Of a stretch of 39,838 nucleotides of DNA, positions 14,777 to 23,418 are shown piece by piece. Position numbers and translations under genes: made by a program. Numbering within the stretch: position 1 is the stretch's first letter; each line of letters starts with the position of its first letter. The notes under the pieces were generated by a model. The model was given only the letters and a program-made list of their open reading frames with translations, had not been told where the DNA came from and searched no databases. The DNA is from an uncultured Oscillospiraceae bacterium (GTDB taxonomy: Bacteria; Bacillota; Clostridia; Oscillospirales; Oscillospiraceae), in contig CAJULJ010000026.1 in assembly GCA_910587395.1 (NCBI GenBank), forward strand, positions 1 through 39,838, written 5' to 3'.

Positions 14777-15721
14777 ATCAAACCCAATATTCTTGTCATC
14801 TGCGGACCCACGGCCTCGGGAAAGACCGCTCTGGCGGCGGCGCTGGCCCGGCGCTTTGGCGGGGAGGTGGTGTCCGCCGACTCCATGCAGGTCTACCGCC
14901 GCATGGACGTGGGCACCGCCAAGCCCACCGCGGAGGAAATGCAGGGGGTCCCTCACCACATGCTGGACGTGGCCGGCCCGGAGGAGAACTACTCCGTGGC
15001 CCGGTATGTCCAGGACGCGGTTCCCATCGTGGACGATATTTTGAACCGCGGCAGACTGCCCATTGTGGCGGGAGGAACCGGGCTTTACATCGACAACCTG
15101 ATTGCCGGGCGTCAGTTCGCCCCCTTTGAGGCGGACAGCGGCCTGCGGGAAACCCTTCGGGAGCGGGTCAAGGCGGAGGGCCTGCCCGCCCTGCGCGTCC
15201 AATTGGAACAGGTGGACCCGGAGGCTGCGGCCAAAATCCATCCCAATGACGAAAAGCGCACCGTCCGGGCGCTGGAGGTCTGGCTGTCCACAGGCAAAAC
15301 CATCTCCCAGCACGACCGGGAGAGCCGGGAGGCGCCAAACCGCTACACACCGCTGACCATCGCCCTGAATTTTGCCCATCGCCCTGATTTGTGGGAACGC
15401 ATCGACCGCCGGGTGGACGAGATGATGGCGCGGGGGCTGGAGGCGGAGGTCCGGGAGCTGCTGGCCTCGGGTGTGCCGCAGAACTGCACCGCCATGCAGG
15501 CGATTGGCTACAAGGAGCTGGCCCGCGCCATCTCGGAGGGCCGTCCGGTATCCGAAGGGGCGCAGGAGGTCAAGCTTCGCTCCCGGCAGTATGCCAAGCG
15601 CCAGCTCACCTGGTTCCGGCGCAACAGACAAGCCTATTGGTTCCACTGGGAAAAAATTCCGGTTTTTTCCGATGCCCTGGATTTTTCGACAAAACTTATC
15701 ATGGACTGTGGATTACAATAA
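14777..15721 (+). CDS. miaA: tRNA dimethylallyltransferase, apparent ATC start
   Basis: Transfers the dimethylallyl group to A37 of tRNAs reading UNN codons, the step before MiaB (gene at 33405). P-loop GPTASGKT is at residues 10-17, followed by SADSMQVYRRMDVGTAKP and the VAGGTGLYI and RPDL motifs; 314 aa is the normal length. No ATG, GTG or TTG occurs in frame upstream of the P-loop; the next is GTG at 14867, which would remove it. The expected MKP start is encoded as ATC AAA CCC, with GGGGGGTGGG 3-12 nt upstream. Either ATC initiates, or an ATG has been altered by mutation or sequencing error. hfq follows by 37 bp, the classic miaA-hfq arrangement. Confidence 0.93.
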   Translation: MKPNILVICGPTASGKTALAAALARRFGGEVVSADSMQVYRRMDVGTAKPTAEEMQGVPHHMLDVAGPEENYSVARYVQDAVPIVDDILNRGRLPIVAGGTGLYIDNLIAGRQFAPFEADSGLRETLRERVKAEGLPALRVQLEQVDPEAAAKIHPNDEKRTVRALEVWLSTGKTISQHDRESREAPNRYTPLTIALNFAHRPDLWERIDRRVDEMMARGLEAEVRELLASGVPQNCTAMQAIGYKELARAISEGRPVSEGAQEVKLRSRQYAKRQLTWFRRNRQAYWFHWEKIPVFSDALDFSTKLIMDCGLQ

Positions 15722-15758
15722 ATGCGCTCGTATTTAATAAAAAGAGGAGTGCATTTAC

Positions 15759-16004
15759 ATGAGTCTTACATCCACCGTATCCGTCACCAAGCAGCCCAAT
15801 GTTCAGGACACATTTTTGTGCGCCGCCCGCCGCCTCGCCGCCCGAGTTACTGTATTTCTGATGAACGGTTATCAGCTTCGCGGCGTCATCACCGCGTTTG
15901 ATCCCTATGTGGTGGTGGTGGTCAGCGACGGCAAGCAGCAGGTCATCTACAAGCACGCCATCTCCACAATTGCCCCGGAGCACCCGCTGGAGCTGGAGGC
16001 GTAA
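15759..16004 (+). CDS. hfq: RNA chaperone Hfq
   Basis: An 81-residue Sm-fold RNA-binding protein that forms a hexamer and can promote sRNA-mRNA pairing. The Sm1 region is VTVFLMNGYQLRGVITAFDPYVVVV, and the Sm2 motif contains the diagnostic YKHAIST, with QQ just before it for the proximal face. The tail after the core is short, as in Firmicutes Hfq. AAGAGGAG lies upstream of ATG 15759, and the gene follows miaA closely on the same strand. The 142 bp after it contain GC-rich hairpins but no clear U-tract, so transcription may continue into the HlyD-like gene. Confidence 0.96.
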   Translation: MSLTSTVSVTKQPNVQDTFLCAARRLAARVTVFLMNGYQLRGVITAFDPYVVVVVSDGKQQVIYKHAISTIAPEHPLELEA

Positions 16005-16146
16005 CAAAAAAGCCCGCCCGACCCGGACGGCTCGACACCCAGGCGCACCCCCTGAGCGCGCGCTTCGGTTACGCTCTCGCGCGTGAGAGAGGGCAGCCCC
16101 CGGAGGCTCCCCGCTGTGGGGAAGCAGAGAAAGAAAGGAACCCCCG

Positions 16147-17406
16147 ATGAAAGAGAGCACTGTTGCAACCAAAGTTATGATCGCCATCATGTGCCTGGGC
16201 GCAGCCATCTACATCTCCATCTATTTGGCCCAGGGCTGGCAGGAGGACGTGGTCACCACCTATGCCTATTCCTACTCCCTGGACGTAGGCTGCGAGGCCC
16301 TGGGCATCCTGGTCCGCGAGGAAATTCCCCTCAACGGCGCCGGCGGCTACGTGGACCAGATCGTGGGCGAAGGCGCCAAGGCCGCCAAGGGCGACGCGGT
16401 GGCCCTGCTGTACAGCGACCCCTCCGCCCTCACCACCCGGCAGTCCATTCGCTCCCTGGAGGCAGAAATCGAACAGCTGGAATACGCCCACAGCTCCGGC
16501 GCTCAGAGCACCGACGCCGCCCGGCTGGACGCCCAGGTGGTCAGCTCCATTGTCTCCCTGCGCTCCCTGGCGGCCAAGGGCGACCTGACCAGCCTGGAGG
16601 ACTCCGCCCTGAACCTGCGCTCCATGGTGTTCAAGCGGGACTACACCTACGGCGATGCCAACGCCGCCAGTCATCTGTCCCAGCTCATCGCGGACAAGCA
16701 GGCCCAGCTGGCGGAGCTGAACCGCTCCCTGAACCAGGTGTCCACCACGATATTCGCCCCCGCCTCCGGCGTCTACTCCGCCGGAGTGGACGGCTGGGAG
16801 GGCGTCGTCACCCCGGCTATGCTGGACGGCCTCACCGCCAGCTCTCTGTCCGCCCTGATGGCCGAAAACCACAGCCCCGACGCCCTGGCGGTGGGCAAGC
16901 TGGTCACCGGCTCCACCTGGTATTACGCCGCCCTGCTGGAGGGCACCGGCACCGGCCTCCAGGCCGGCAGACAGTACACCCTCAGCTTCTCCGGCGACTA
17001 CTACGGGCAGATCGACATGACCCTGGAGCGCATCTCCCTGGAGGAGGAAAAAACCCTGGCCGTCTTTTCCTGCCGCTCCCACCTGGCGGACACCGCCATG
17101 CTGCGCGTACAGACGGTGGACGTGGTCACCCAGCAGCTGGAGGGCATCCGCATTCCCCGCAAGGCCCTGCGGGTGGAGACGGAGACCGTCACCGGCGACG
17201 ACGGCGCCGCCAGTGAGGTGAACCGCTATAAGGTATACACCGTGGTGCGCTCCCAGGCATGGGGGCAGGAGGTGGAGGTGCTGTACACCGCCGATACCTA
17301 TTACCTGGTGCGCCCGGTGGATCAGGCCGCTGCCGACCGGCTTCGGCCCGGGGATGAGATCATTTTGAACTCCTCCGGTATTTACGATGGAAAGGTGGTC
17401 CGATAA
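16147..17406 (+). CDS. HlyD-family membrane protein of the sepF cluster
   Basis: A 419-residue protein with one N-terminal membrane segment (about residues 9-28) and a large extracytoplasmic part. It has the shape of HlyD/membrane-fusion adaptors: a biotinyl-lipoyl-like half (GYVDQIVGEGAKAAKGDAVALLY), a helical hairpin (about 100-200) and the second lipoyl half with barrel strands (STTIFAPASGVYSAG onwards). Similar proteins are found next to yggS/sepF in many Clostridia; a role in envelope or division assembly rather than export is possible, since no transporter gene is adjacent. The stop (17404-17406) is one base before the yggS start. Confidence 0.8.
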   Translation: MKESTVATKVMIAIMCLGAAIYISIYLAQGWQEDVVTTYAYSYSLDVGCEALGILVREEIPLNGAGGYVDQIVGEGAKAAKGDAVALLYSDPSALTTRQSIRSLEAEIEQLEYAHSSGAQSTDAARLDAQVVSSIVSLRSLAAKGDLTSLEDSALNLRSMVFKRDYTYGDANAASHLSQLIADKQAQLAELNRSLNQVSTTIFAPASGVYSAGVDGWEGVVTPAMLDGLTASSLSALMAENHSPDALAVGKLVTGSTWYYAALLEGTGTGLQAGRQYTLSFSGDYYGQIDMTLERISLEEEKTLAVFSCRSHLADTAMLRVQTVDVVTQQLEGIRIPRKALRVETETVTGDDGAASEVNRYKVYTVVRSQAWGQEVEVLYTADTYYLVRPVDQAAADRLRPGDEIILNSSGIYDGKVVR

Positions 17407-17407
17407 T

Positions 17408-18133
17408 ATGGGTCCTGAGATGAGCCTTGCCCAGAACATCGCCAAGGTGCGCGCGGACATCGACGGCGCCGCCGCCGCCGCGGGGCGGGACCCGGCCTGC
17501 GTCACCCTGCTGGCCGCAACCAAGACCCAGAGCTCGGATACCATCCGCGCCGCCATCGCCGCGGGTATTACCGCGTGCGGGGAAAACCGGGTGCAGGAGC
17601 TCACCGCACACCTGGACGACGACGCCTACGAAGGAGCTCAGCTCCACTTCATCGGCCACCTCCAGACCAACAAGGTGAAGTACGTGGTGGGCCGGGTGGA
17701 CCTGATCCACTCCGTGTCCTCGGAAAAGCTGCTGCGGGCCATCGCCGTCCAGGCGGACAAGCTGGAGCTGGTCCAGAACATCCTGCTGGAGATCAATCTG
17801 GCGGGAGAGGAGTCCAAATCCGGCTTTCCTCCCGAGGAGGCCCTGAGCGCCGCCCGGCTGGCGGCGGAATTGAAGGGCGTGCGGCTCAAAGGGCTGATGT
17901 GCATCCCGCCCGCCGCTGTCCGGCCGGGGGATAACCTTCCATATTTTCAAAAATTACGTCAGTTAGCTGTTGACATAACGCGGGAAATGTTAGATAATAG
18001 GATAGATATGGACGTGCTTTCCATGGGGATGAGCGGCGACTATCAGGACGCGGTCGCCGCAGGCTCCACCTGTATCCGCTTGGGCTCCGCGCTGTTCGGC
18101 CCCCGCCCGCCTATGTCATTACGGAAGGACTGA
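17408..18133 (+). CDS. yggS: YggS/YlmE-family PLP-binding protein
   Basis: PLP homeostasis protein with a single alanine-racemase-like barrel domain and no known catalytic activity. It has 241 residues. LLAATKTQ at 34-41 places the PLP lysine at Lys39; other family blocks are CGENRVQE, HFIGHLQTNK, SVSSEKL, LSMGMSGDYQDAVAAGSTCIRLGSALFG and the conserved GLMCIPP. Start 17408 is preferred, one base after the upstream stop with GGAAAGGTGG about 10 nt earlier; 17420 is an alternative. Next to sepF, as in the ylmE-sepF cluster of Gram-positive bacteria. Confidence 0.95.
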   Translation: MGPEMSLAQNIAKVRADIDGAAAAAGRDPACVTLLAATKTQSSDTIRAAIAAGITACGENRVQELTAHLDDDAYEGAQLHFIGHLQTNKVKYVVGRVDLIHSVSSEKLLRAIAVQADKLELVQNILLEINLAGEESKSGFPPEEALSAARLAAELKGVRLKGLMCIPPAAVRPGDNLPYFQKLRQLAVDITREMLDNRIDMDVLSMGMSGDYQDAVAAGSTCIRLGSALFGPRPPMSLRKD

Positions 18134-18177
18134 CCGCTGGTCCCTTCCCTACTCACGATTGAAGGGAGACCGTCTGT

Positions 18178-18636
18178 ATGAGCTTATTTGATGAACTCAA
18201 ACGCCTCGCCCGCCCCTACGAGGACGAGGAGGAGGACGATTATGAGGAGGACTTCACCCCGGTGAGCAATCTGCGGGAGGTCCCCCGGGACCGTGTGGAG
18301 CGCGACCGCGACCGTGACGCCGACCGCCGCAGCAACAAGGTGGTCAACATCCACACCACCACCCAGCTCCAGGTGGTGCTGGTCAGCCCCACCCGGTTTG
18401 AGAACGCCAGCGAGATCGCCGACCACCTGCGGGACAAGCGCACCGTGGTGCTCAACCTGGAGCAGACCGACAAGAATATCGCCCGCCGCCTCATCGATTT
18501 TTTGTCCGGCGTGGCCTACGCCAACGAGGGCACCATCAAGAAGGTGGCCCTGTCCACCTATATCATCACCCCCTACAATGTGGAGATCTTGGGCGATCTC
18601 ATCGACGAGCTGGAAAACAACGGCCTGTATTTCTAA
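18178..18636 (+). CDS. sepF: cell division protein SepF
   Basis: FtsZ-binding protein that aligns and anchors FtsZ filaments at the division site. It has 152 residues: a short N-terminal amphipathic helix (MSLFDELKRLARP) for membrane binding, a highly acidic then Arg/Asp-rich linker (about 13-58), and the SepF domain (about 60-150) with QVVLVSPTRFENASEIADHL, VVLNLEQTDKNIARRLIDFLSG and the C-terminal strand. AGGGAGA precedes the ATG. divIVA follows 21 bp after the stop. The usual ylmG and ylmH genes between sepF and divIVA are absent here. Confidence 0.96.
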   Translation: MSLFDELKRLARPYEDEEEDDYEEDFTPVSNLREVPRDRVERDRDRDADRRSNKVVNIHTTTQLQVVLVSPTRFENASEIADHLRDKRTVVLNLEQTDKNIARRLIDFLSGVAYANEGTIKKVALSTYIITPYNVEILGDLIDELENNGLYF

Positions 18637-18657
18637 CAGCAGGGAGGACTTGACGCT

Positions 18658-19392
18658 ATGATGACTCCGCAGGAGGTGGCCAGCCACTCCTTTGCCAAGG
18701 CCACCCTGGGCGGCTATAACCTTGCCATGGTGGACGAGTTTCTGGACGTGCTCACCGAGGACTATACCGCGCTTTACAACGAAAACGCCATTTTGAAGAA
18801 CAAGCTGAAGGTGCTCTCCGACACGGTGGAGGAGTACCGCGCTACCGAGGCCACCATGCGCAAAACTCTGCTGGCCGCCCAGAAGATGGCCGACGACCTG
18901 GTGGAGGATGCCAAGAAAAAGCAGGCCGCGCTGGTCAGCGAGGCGGAGCATGACGTGCAGGCCCGGGTGGACGAGCTGAAAAAGCAGGTGGCCGCCGAGG
19001 AATTCCGGCTGAAAAAGGCCCAGGAGTCCACCGCCGCCTATGTGCGCAAGCTGGCTCAGGCCCATGACGACGAGATGCTGTTTTTGTCCAGCCTGGGGGA
19101 TCTGGTGCCGCCGGAGGCCGCCGCCGCGGCGCAGAGCGACCCCTCCGCCGACATCAAGGCCGCGCTGGACGCCCAGATGCGGAAGGAAGAGGAGGAAAAG
19201 CCCCCTGCCAAGCCCGTGGCCCGTGTGGTCGCGGTGGGGCCGGACGACGACGTGCCCCCCATGCCCGACGGTGTTGAGCCCCAGGAGGAGCAGGCGCAGG
19301 CGCTCACCCCTGAGGAGGAGTTTGCACTGGACCCGGACGCCACCCGGCGGTATACCGACCTGCAATTCGGCAAGGATTATCAAATTCAATGA
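18658..19392 (+). CDS. divIVA: DivIVA-family septum/pole protein
   Basis: A 244-residue coiled-coil scaffold that recognises curved membranes at septa and poles. The N-terminal DivIVA motif MTPQEVASHSFAKATLGGYNLAMVDEFLDVL corresponds to the lipid-binding head, followed by a long coiled coil (about 35-145) and a Pro/Glu-rich acidic tail ending in PDATRRYTDLQFGKDYQIQ. Start ATG 18658 (or 18661) has GGGAGG about 10 nt upstream. It is the last gene of the plus-strand division cluster, closed by the terminator at 19443. Confidence 0.94.
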   Translation: MMTPQEVASHSFAKATLGGYNLAMVDEFLDVLTEDYTALYNENAILKNKLKVLSDTVEEYRATEATMRKTLLAAQKMADDLVEDAKKKQAALVSEAEHDVQARVDELKKQVAAEEFRLKKAQESTAAYVRKLAQAHDDEMLFLSSLGDLVPPEAAAAAQSDPSADIKAALDAQMRKEEEEKPPAKPVARVVAVGPDDDVPPMPDGVEPQEEQAQALTPEEEFALDPDATRRYTDLQFGKDYQIQ

Positions 19393-19442
19393 CGCAAAAA
19401 GGAGAAGCTGATGATCTGTTTTCTCCCGTAATAAACAATGAG

Positions 19443-19475
19443 AAGCGCCCCCTGGAATCCAGGAGGCGCTTTTTT
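19443..19475. terminator. bidirectional terminator between divIVA and transketolase
   Basis: AAGCGCC (19443-19449) pairs with GGCGCTT (19465-19471), extended inward by CCTGG/CCAGG around an AAT loop, followed by TTTTTT on the plus strand. It lies between convergent genes and could serve both. Confidence 0.88.
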
Positions 19476-19499
19476 ACGTGTTTTCTTTGAGCTCTGGAT

Positions 19500-20444
19500 T
19501 CAGGCCCCCGCAAATTCCTCCGCTACCCGGGCAATGTTGGCGGCGCACAGCCCGAACTCCTCCAACAGCGCCGCCGCCGGGCCGGAGTGTCCGAACACGT
19601 CGTTGGTGCCGATGCGGCGTACCGGGGTGGGCCGCTTCTCGCTGAGCAGGGAACACACCGCCTCGCCCAGCCCGCCGATGATGGAGTGCTCCTCGCAGGT
19701 GACGATCTTCCCGCACTCCTCCGCCGCCTTCAGCACAATCTCCTCATCCAGCGGCTTGATGGTGGCCATGTTGATGATCCGCGCGGAGATACCCCGCTCT
19801 TCCAGCAGCTTTCCGGCCTCCACCGCCTCGGCCACCAGCAGGCCGTTGGCGATGATGGCCACATCCGTGCCGTCCCGCATAACCTCGCCCTTGCCGATGG
19901 TGAACTCAAAGCTGTCCTCATCGTGGAACACGGGCACCGGGGAGCGGCCGAAGCGCATATACACCGGCCCCTCGTGCTCATAGGCGGCCTTGACCATGGC
20001 TTTGGCCTCCACCGCGTCAGCGGGGGACATGACCACCATGCCCGGAATGGAGCGCATCAGGGTAAAGTCCTCCAGGCACTGGTGGGACGCCCCGTCCTCG
20101 CCCACGGAGATGCCGCCGTGGGAGGCGCCGATCTTCACATTCAGCCGGGTGTAGCCGATGGAGTTGCGCACCTGCTCATAGGCCCGGCCCGCCGCGAACA
20201 TGGCGAAGGAGGAGGCAAAGGCCACCATACCCATGGCCGCGGCTCCCGCCGCCGCAGCCATCATATTGCCCTCGGCGATGCCGCAGTTGAAGTGGCGGTC
20301 GGGGAACACCTTGCCGAACATCCCGGTCTGGGTGGACCCCGCCAGATCGGCGTCAAACACCACGATATTGTCGTGAAGGGCGCCCAGCTCCTTCAGCGCC
20401 TCGCCGTACCCCTGCCGGGTGGCGATTTTTTTCACATCCGCCAT
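19500..20444 (-). CDS. transketolase, C-terminal subunit
   Basis: The pyrimidine-binding and C-terminal domains of a split transketolase, which moves two-carbon units in the non-oxidative pentose phosphate pathway. It has 314 residues from ATG 20444 (MADVKKIATRQGYGEAL). Recognisable segments are DADLAGSTQTGMF, RHFNCGIAEGNMMAAAAGAA, ISVGEDGASHQCLEDFTLMRSIPGM and the TKC domain from about 190. The start is one base after the stop of the N-terminal subunit (TGAGATG) with GGAGG overlapping that gene, so equimolar production is likely. A longer upstream frame to 20468 overlaps the partner and lacks its own signal. Confidence 0.95.
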   Translation of the reverse strand: MADVKKIATRQGYGEALKELGALHDNIVVFDADLAGSTQTGMFGKVFPDRHFNCGIAEGNMMAAAAGAAAMGMVAFASSFAMFAAGRAYEQVRNSIGYTRLNVKIGASHGGISVGEDGASHQCLEDFTLMRSIPGMVVMSPADAVEAKAMVKAAYEHEGPVYMRFGRSPVPVFHDEDSFEFTIGKGEVMRDGTDVAIIANGLLVAEAVEAGKLLEERGISARIINMATIKPLDEEIVLKAAEECGKIVTCEEHSIIGGLGEAVCSLLSEKRPTPVRRIGTNDVFGHSGPAAALLEEFGLCAANIARVAEEFAGA

Positions 20445-20445
20445 C

Positions 20446-21291
20446 TCACACCGCCTCCAGTCTGGCAAGCTCCGCGCCCAGTTCCTTCAACGCGGTCTCG
20501 GCCTGCTCGTCGTTGGGGGCCTTGCCGTGCCAGCCCACCTGATTTTCCATATAGCTGACGCCCTTGCCCTTGGTGGTTTTCATCACGATGGCGAAAGGCC
20601 TGCCCTTCACGGCGCGCGCCTGGGCAAAGGCCGCCTCCAGCGCGTCGAAGTCGTGGCCGTCAATTTCCACGCACTCCAGCCCGAAAGCGTTCAGCTTGTC
20701 CGCAATGGGGTATGGGCTCATGACCTGCTCCACGGGGCCGTCGATCTGGAGCCCGTTGTTGTCGATGACCACGCACAAATTATCCAGCTTGTAGTGGTGG
20801 GCGAACATCATGGCCTCCCACACCTGTCCCTCCTGAATCTCTCCGTCCCCCAGCAGGGTGTACACCCGGCAGGGATTGCCCTGCTTTTTTGCCGCCAGCG
20901 CCATGCCGCAGGCGGCGGAGACGCCCTGGCCCAGGGACCCGGTGGACATGTCCACTCCGGGAATGGACTTCATGTCCGGATGCCCCTGAAGGTAGCTGCC
21001 GATGTGGCGCAGGGTTTTCAAATCCTCCCAGGGGAAGAATCCCGCCAGCGCCAGCGCCGAGTACAGCCCCGGCGCGCAGTGCCCCTTGGAGAGCACAAAC
21101 CGGTCCCTGTCCCACTTCTGCGGGTCCTTGGGGTCCACGTTCAGCTCTTTGAAGTACAGGTAGGTGAACAGCTCGGCGGAGGACAGGCTCCCGCCGGGGT
21201 GTCCCGCCTTGGCGGCGTGGGTGGATTCGATGACCCCCATGCGCACCTTGCAGGCGTTGACCATCAGCGCCTTTTTTTCATTGGCCGTCAT
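20446..21291 (-). CDS. transketolase, N-terminal subunit
   Basis: The thiamine-diphosphate pyrophosphate-binding half of the split transketolase, 281 residues from ATG 21291, with AAGGA about 6 nt upstream. Motifs: HAAKAGHPGGSLSSAEL near the start, LSKGHCAPGLYSALA, STGSLGQGVSAACGMALA, and the ThDP signature GDGEIQEGQVWEAM...IDNN with 28-30 residue spacing. The open frame continues upstream of 21291 but that part has no family similarity. It follows galM by 65 bp on the same strand and may share its transcript, linking hexose and pentose metabolism. Confidence 0.95.
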   Translation of the reverse strand: MTANEKKALMVNACKVRMGVIESTHAAKAGHPGGSLSSAELFTYLYFKELNVDPKDPQKWDRDRFVLSKGHCAPGLYSALALAGFFPWEDLKTLRHIGSYLQGHPDMKSIPGVDMSTGSLGQGVSAACGMALAAKKQGNPCRVYTLLGDGEIQEGQVWEAMMFAHHYKLDNLCVVIDNNGLQIDGPVEQVMSPYPIADKLNAFGLECVEIDGHDFDALEAAFAQARAVKGRPFAIVMKTTKGKGVSYMENQVGWHGKAPNDEQAETALKELGAELARLEAV

Positions 21292-21356
21292 AGTATTCCT
21301 TCTTTCTTTCGGCAGACCGCACAATGAGGCGCGAGCGGTTTGCGGGTATTCGTCGG

Positions 21357-22445
21357 TCAAAGCAGATTCAGCCCTTCGGGGCTGTCCAGATGGGAGAAGC
21401 TGAAAATCGTGGTGCTGTGGTATTCCTCCCCGGCTTTCAGAACACAGGAGGGGAAGCCGGGCCGGTTGGGCGAGTCCGGGTAAAACTGAGTCTCCAGGCA
21501 GAAGCCGTGGCGGTCTCCGTAGGCCGCGCCCCCCTTGCCGGCGGGGCAGCCCTTCAGAAAGTTGCCTGCGTAAAACTGCACGCCGGGCAGGGTGGTGCTC
21601 ACATCCATGGCAATCCCCGTATCCGGCGACCAGGCCGCGGCGGCGCATGAAAGGGGCCGTTTGCCGCAGCCGTCGATCACCCAGTTGTGGTCGTAGCCCC
21701 CCGCCATGGCCAGCTGCTCGAAGGGGGCGTCAATATGGTCCCCGATTTTCTGCGCGCGGCGCAGGTCCATGGGCGTGCCGTCCACCGGGGCGACTTCCCC
21801 CGTGGGGATGGAGCCGGGCCGGGTGGGCGTATACCGGGAGGCCGTCACCCGAATATACTGCCCCGTTACCGGCCCGCTGGCGTGGCCGGACAGGTTGAAA
21901 TAGCAGTGATTGGTGAGATTGCACACGGTATCCCTGTCGCACCGGGCCCAGTACTTGATGGCCAGCCCGCCGTCGGACAGGGTGTAGCCCACCCGGACGC
22001 TCAGCGTGCCGGGGTATCCCTCCTGCCCGTCGGGGCTCACCAGGGACAGGACGGCGCTGCTCCCGCCGAACTCCTCCACTGTCCACACCTGCTTGTCAAA
22101 GCCTGTATTTCCGCCATGGAGGGAGTTGGCCCCGTCGTTGGCGGCCAAGGGATACTCCACGCCGTTCAGCGTGAACCTCGCTCCGCCGATCCGGTTGGCG
22201 TACCGCCCCACCAAGGCCCCGATATATTTGTCCTGGGCCCGGTAATCCTCCAGCGTATCAAACCCCAGCACCACGTCCACCGGATTCCCGTCCCGGCCGG
22301 GCATGGTGAGGGAGCGCACCGCGCCGCCGTAGGTGATGATTTTACAGACGTATTTGTCATCCCCCGGTCCCAGAGCCCGCAGGGTGAGCTCCTCCACCAC
22401 GGCGCCGTCCGGCATCCGTCCAAAGACCCTTCTGTCCGCTTTCAT
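21357..22445 (-). CDS. galM: aldose 1-epimerase (galactose mutarotase)
   Basis: Interconverts alpha and beta anomers of galactose and glucose ahead of the Leloir pathway. It has 362 residues, full family length. Substrate and catalytic residues are visible: GALVGRYANRI, NSLHGG (107-112), the general-acid histidine in TNHCYFNL (His180), YDHNWVID, and the general base in CLETQFYPD (Glu318). The ribosome-binding site GGAGGAGCGGAG precedes ATG 22445. It is the first gene of the unit with the two transketolase subunits. No galactokinase or uridylyltransferase gene is in the window. Confidence 0.94.
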   Translation of the reverse strand: MKADRRVFGRMPDGAVVEELTLRALGPGDDKYVCKIITYGGAVRSLTMPGRDGNPVDVVLGFDTLEDYRAQDKYIGALVGRYANRIGGARFTLNGVEYPLAANDGANSLHGGNTGFDKQVWTVEEFGGSSAVLSLVSPDGQEGYPGTLSVRVGYTLSDGGLAIKYWARCDRDTVCNLTNHCYFNLSGHASGPVTGQYIRVTASRYTPTRPGSIPTGEVAPVDGTPMDLRRAQKIGDHIDAPFEQLAMAGGYDHNWVIDGCGKRPLSCAAAAWSPDTGIAMDVSTTLPGVQFYAGNFLKGCPAGKGGAAYGDRHGFCLETQFYPDSPNRPGFPSCVLKAGEEYHSTTIFSFSHLDSPEGLNLL

Positions 22446-22495
22446 AGCTTCTCCGCTCCTCCGTCAAAAAGCCCAGCTTTGATATATTATATTCT

Positions 22496-22524
22496 AGTAT
22501 ACCATAGTAACCCGCCAAAAACAA
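22496..22524 (-). promoter_or_regulatory. promoter of galM
   Basis: Minus strand TTGTTT (22524-22519), 17 bp, TATACT (22501-22496). Another AT-rich -10-like TATAAT lies a few bases downstream (22491-22486). Confidence 0.45.
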
Positions 22525-22591
22525 CCGCAAACCACTTTTTTCTGCCTGTTTTGTCGAATTGTAAACAGTTCTAAAAATTCCCGGTTTCCCG

Positions 22592-22620
22592 TTGGCAATC
22601 TTTCATTTTTTTGATATAAT
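22592..22620 (+). promoter_or_regulatory. promoter of the DUF1538 gene
   Basis: TTGGCA (22592-22597), 17 bp, TATAAT (22615-22620), a near-consensus vegetative promoter 58 bp upstream of the start codon and divergent from galM. Confidence 0.7.
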
Positions 22621-22677
22621 GCCTCATAAGACATAAAATGGTGGGGTATTTGCCAATAGAGAGGATGGTGGGGCATT

Positions 22678-23310
22678 TTGCGCGGTTCTCTCCCGAAATT
22701 AAAGGAAAAGCTGCTGGAGGCTCTGAAGGCGGTGCTGCCCATCATCGGCATCGTGGTGGCGCTGTGCTTCAGCGTGGCCCCCATCTCGCCCAGCATCCTG
22801 CTGTGCTTCCTGCTGGGCTTTCTCATCACCATCTCGGAGCCGGACCTCCAGGTGCTGGCGGGGCAGGTGCCCGCCGTGCCCAACATGGTTTTGATTCTGG
22901 CGGTGGCGGCGGGGGTGGGGCTGTTTTTGGTGCTGGCCCTGCTGCGTATGCTGTTCGGCGTGCCGCTGGCCCCCATGCTGGTGTTTTTCTACATGATTGT
23001 GTTCGTTCTGGCCCTGTTCGTGCCCAAGGATTTCCTGGCCGTGGCCTTTGACCCCGGCGGCGTCACCACCGGACCCATGACCGCCACCTTCCTGCTGCCC
23101 TTTGCCCAGGGTGCCTGTGCTGCCGTGGGCGGGAATATCGTCACCGACGCCTTCGGCGTAGTGGCCATGGTGGCCATGACGCCCCTTATCGCCATCCAGA
23201 TCCTGGGCATGGTCTACCAGGCCCGCCAGCGCTCCGCCGCCATGTCCCAGCCCATCCCGGCGGGCGCTGCCTTCGAGGCGCTGGACGACGACGCCATCAT
23301 CGAGCTGTAG
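22678..23310 (+). CDS. DUF1538-family integral membrane protein
   Basis: A 210-residue polytopic membrane protein with about six hydrophobic segments. The DUF1538 hallmarks are present: LLGFLITISEPDLQVLAGQV (about 40-60) and GGVTTGPMTATFLLPFAQGACAAVGGNIVTDAFGVVAMVAMTPL (about 126-170). Function is unknown; family members are often encoded next to P-II signalling proteins, suggesting a transporter or channel with P-II control. The start is TTG 22678, with GGTGGGG just upstream; no in-frame ATG precedes it. A short P-II-like remnant and a hairpin of the type seen in the intergenic repeats follow its stop. Confidence 0.85.
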   Translation: MRGSLPKLKEKLLEALKAVLPIIGIVVALCFSVAPISPSILLCFLLGFLITISEPDLQVLAGQVPAVPNMVLILAVAAGVGLFLVLALLRMLFGVPLAPMLVFFYMIVFVLALFVPKDFLAVAFDPGGVTTGPMTATFLLPFAQGACAAVGGNIVTDAFGVVAMVAMTPLIAIQILGMVYQARQRSAAMSQPIPAGAAFEALDDDAIIEL

Positions 23311-23418
23311 GTTCTTTTCCTGAAAGAAAAAACCAAAAAGAACGTTTAGTCCGCTGACGGACCGCATTCGAACTTGTAAAGTATCCGCACGGCGACGGAA
23401 GTGGGGAGAAGCTTCGAT

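Noticed and set aside
14690..15646. A 318-codon minus-strand frame opposite miaA
   Set aside because: Antisense shadow; the plus strand has the intact MiaA P-loop and family motifs.
16005..16146. GC-rich hairpins between hfq and the HlyD-like gene as a third copy of the intergenic repeat
   Set aside because: A short CTCTC/GAGAG hairpin is similar, but none of the conserved blocks of copies A and B is present.
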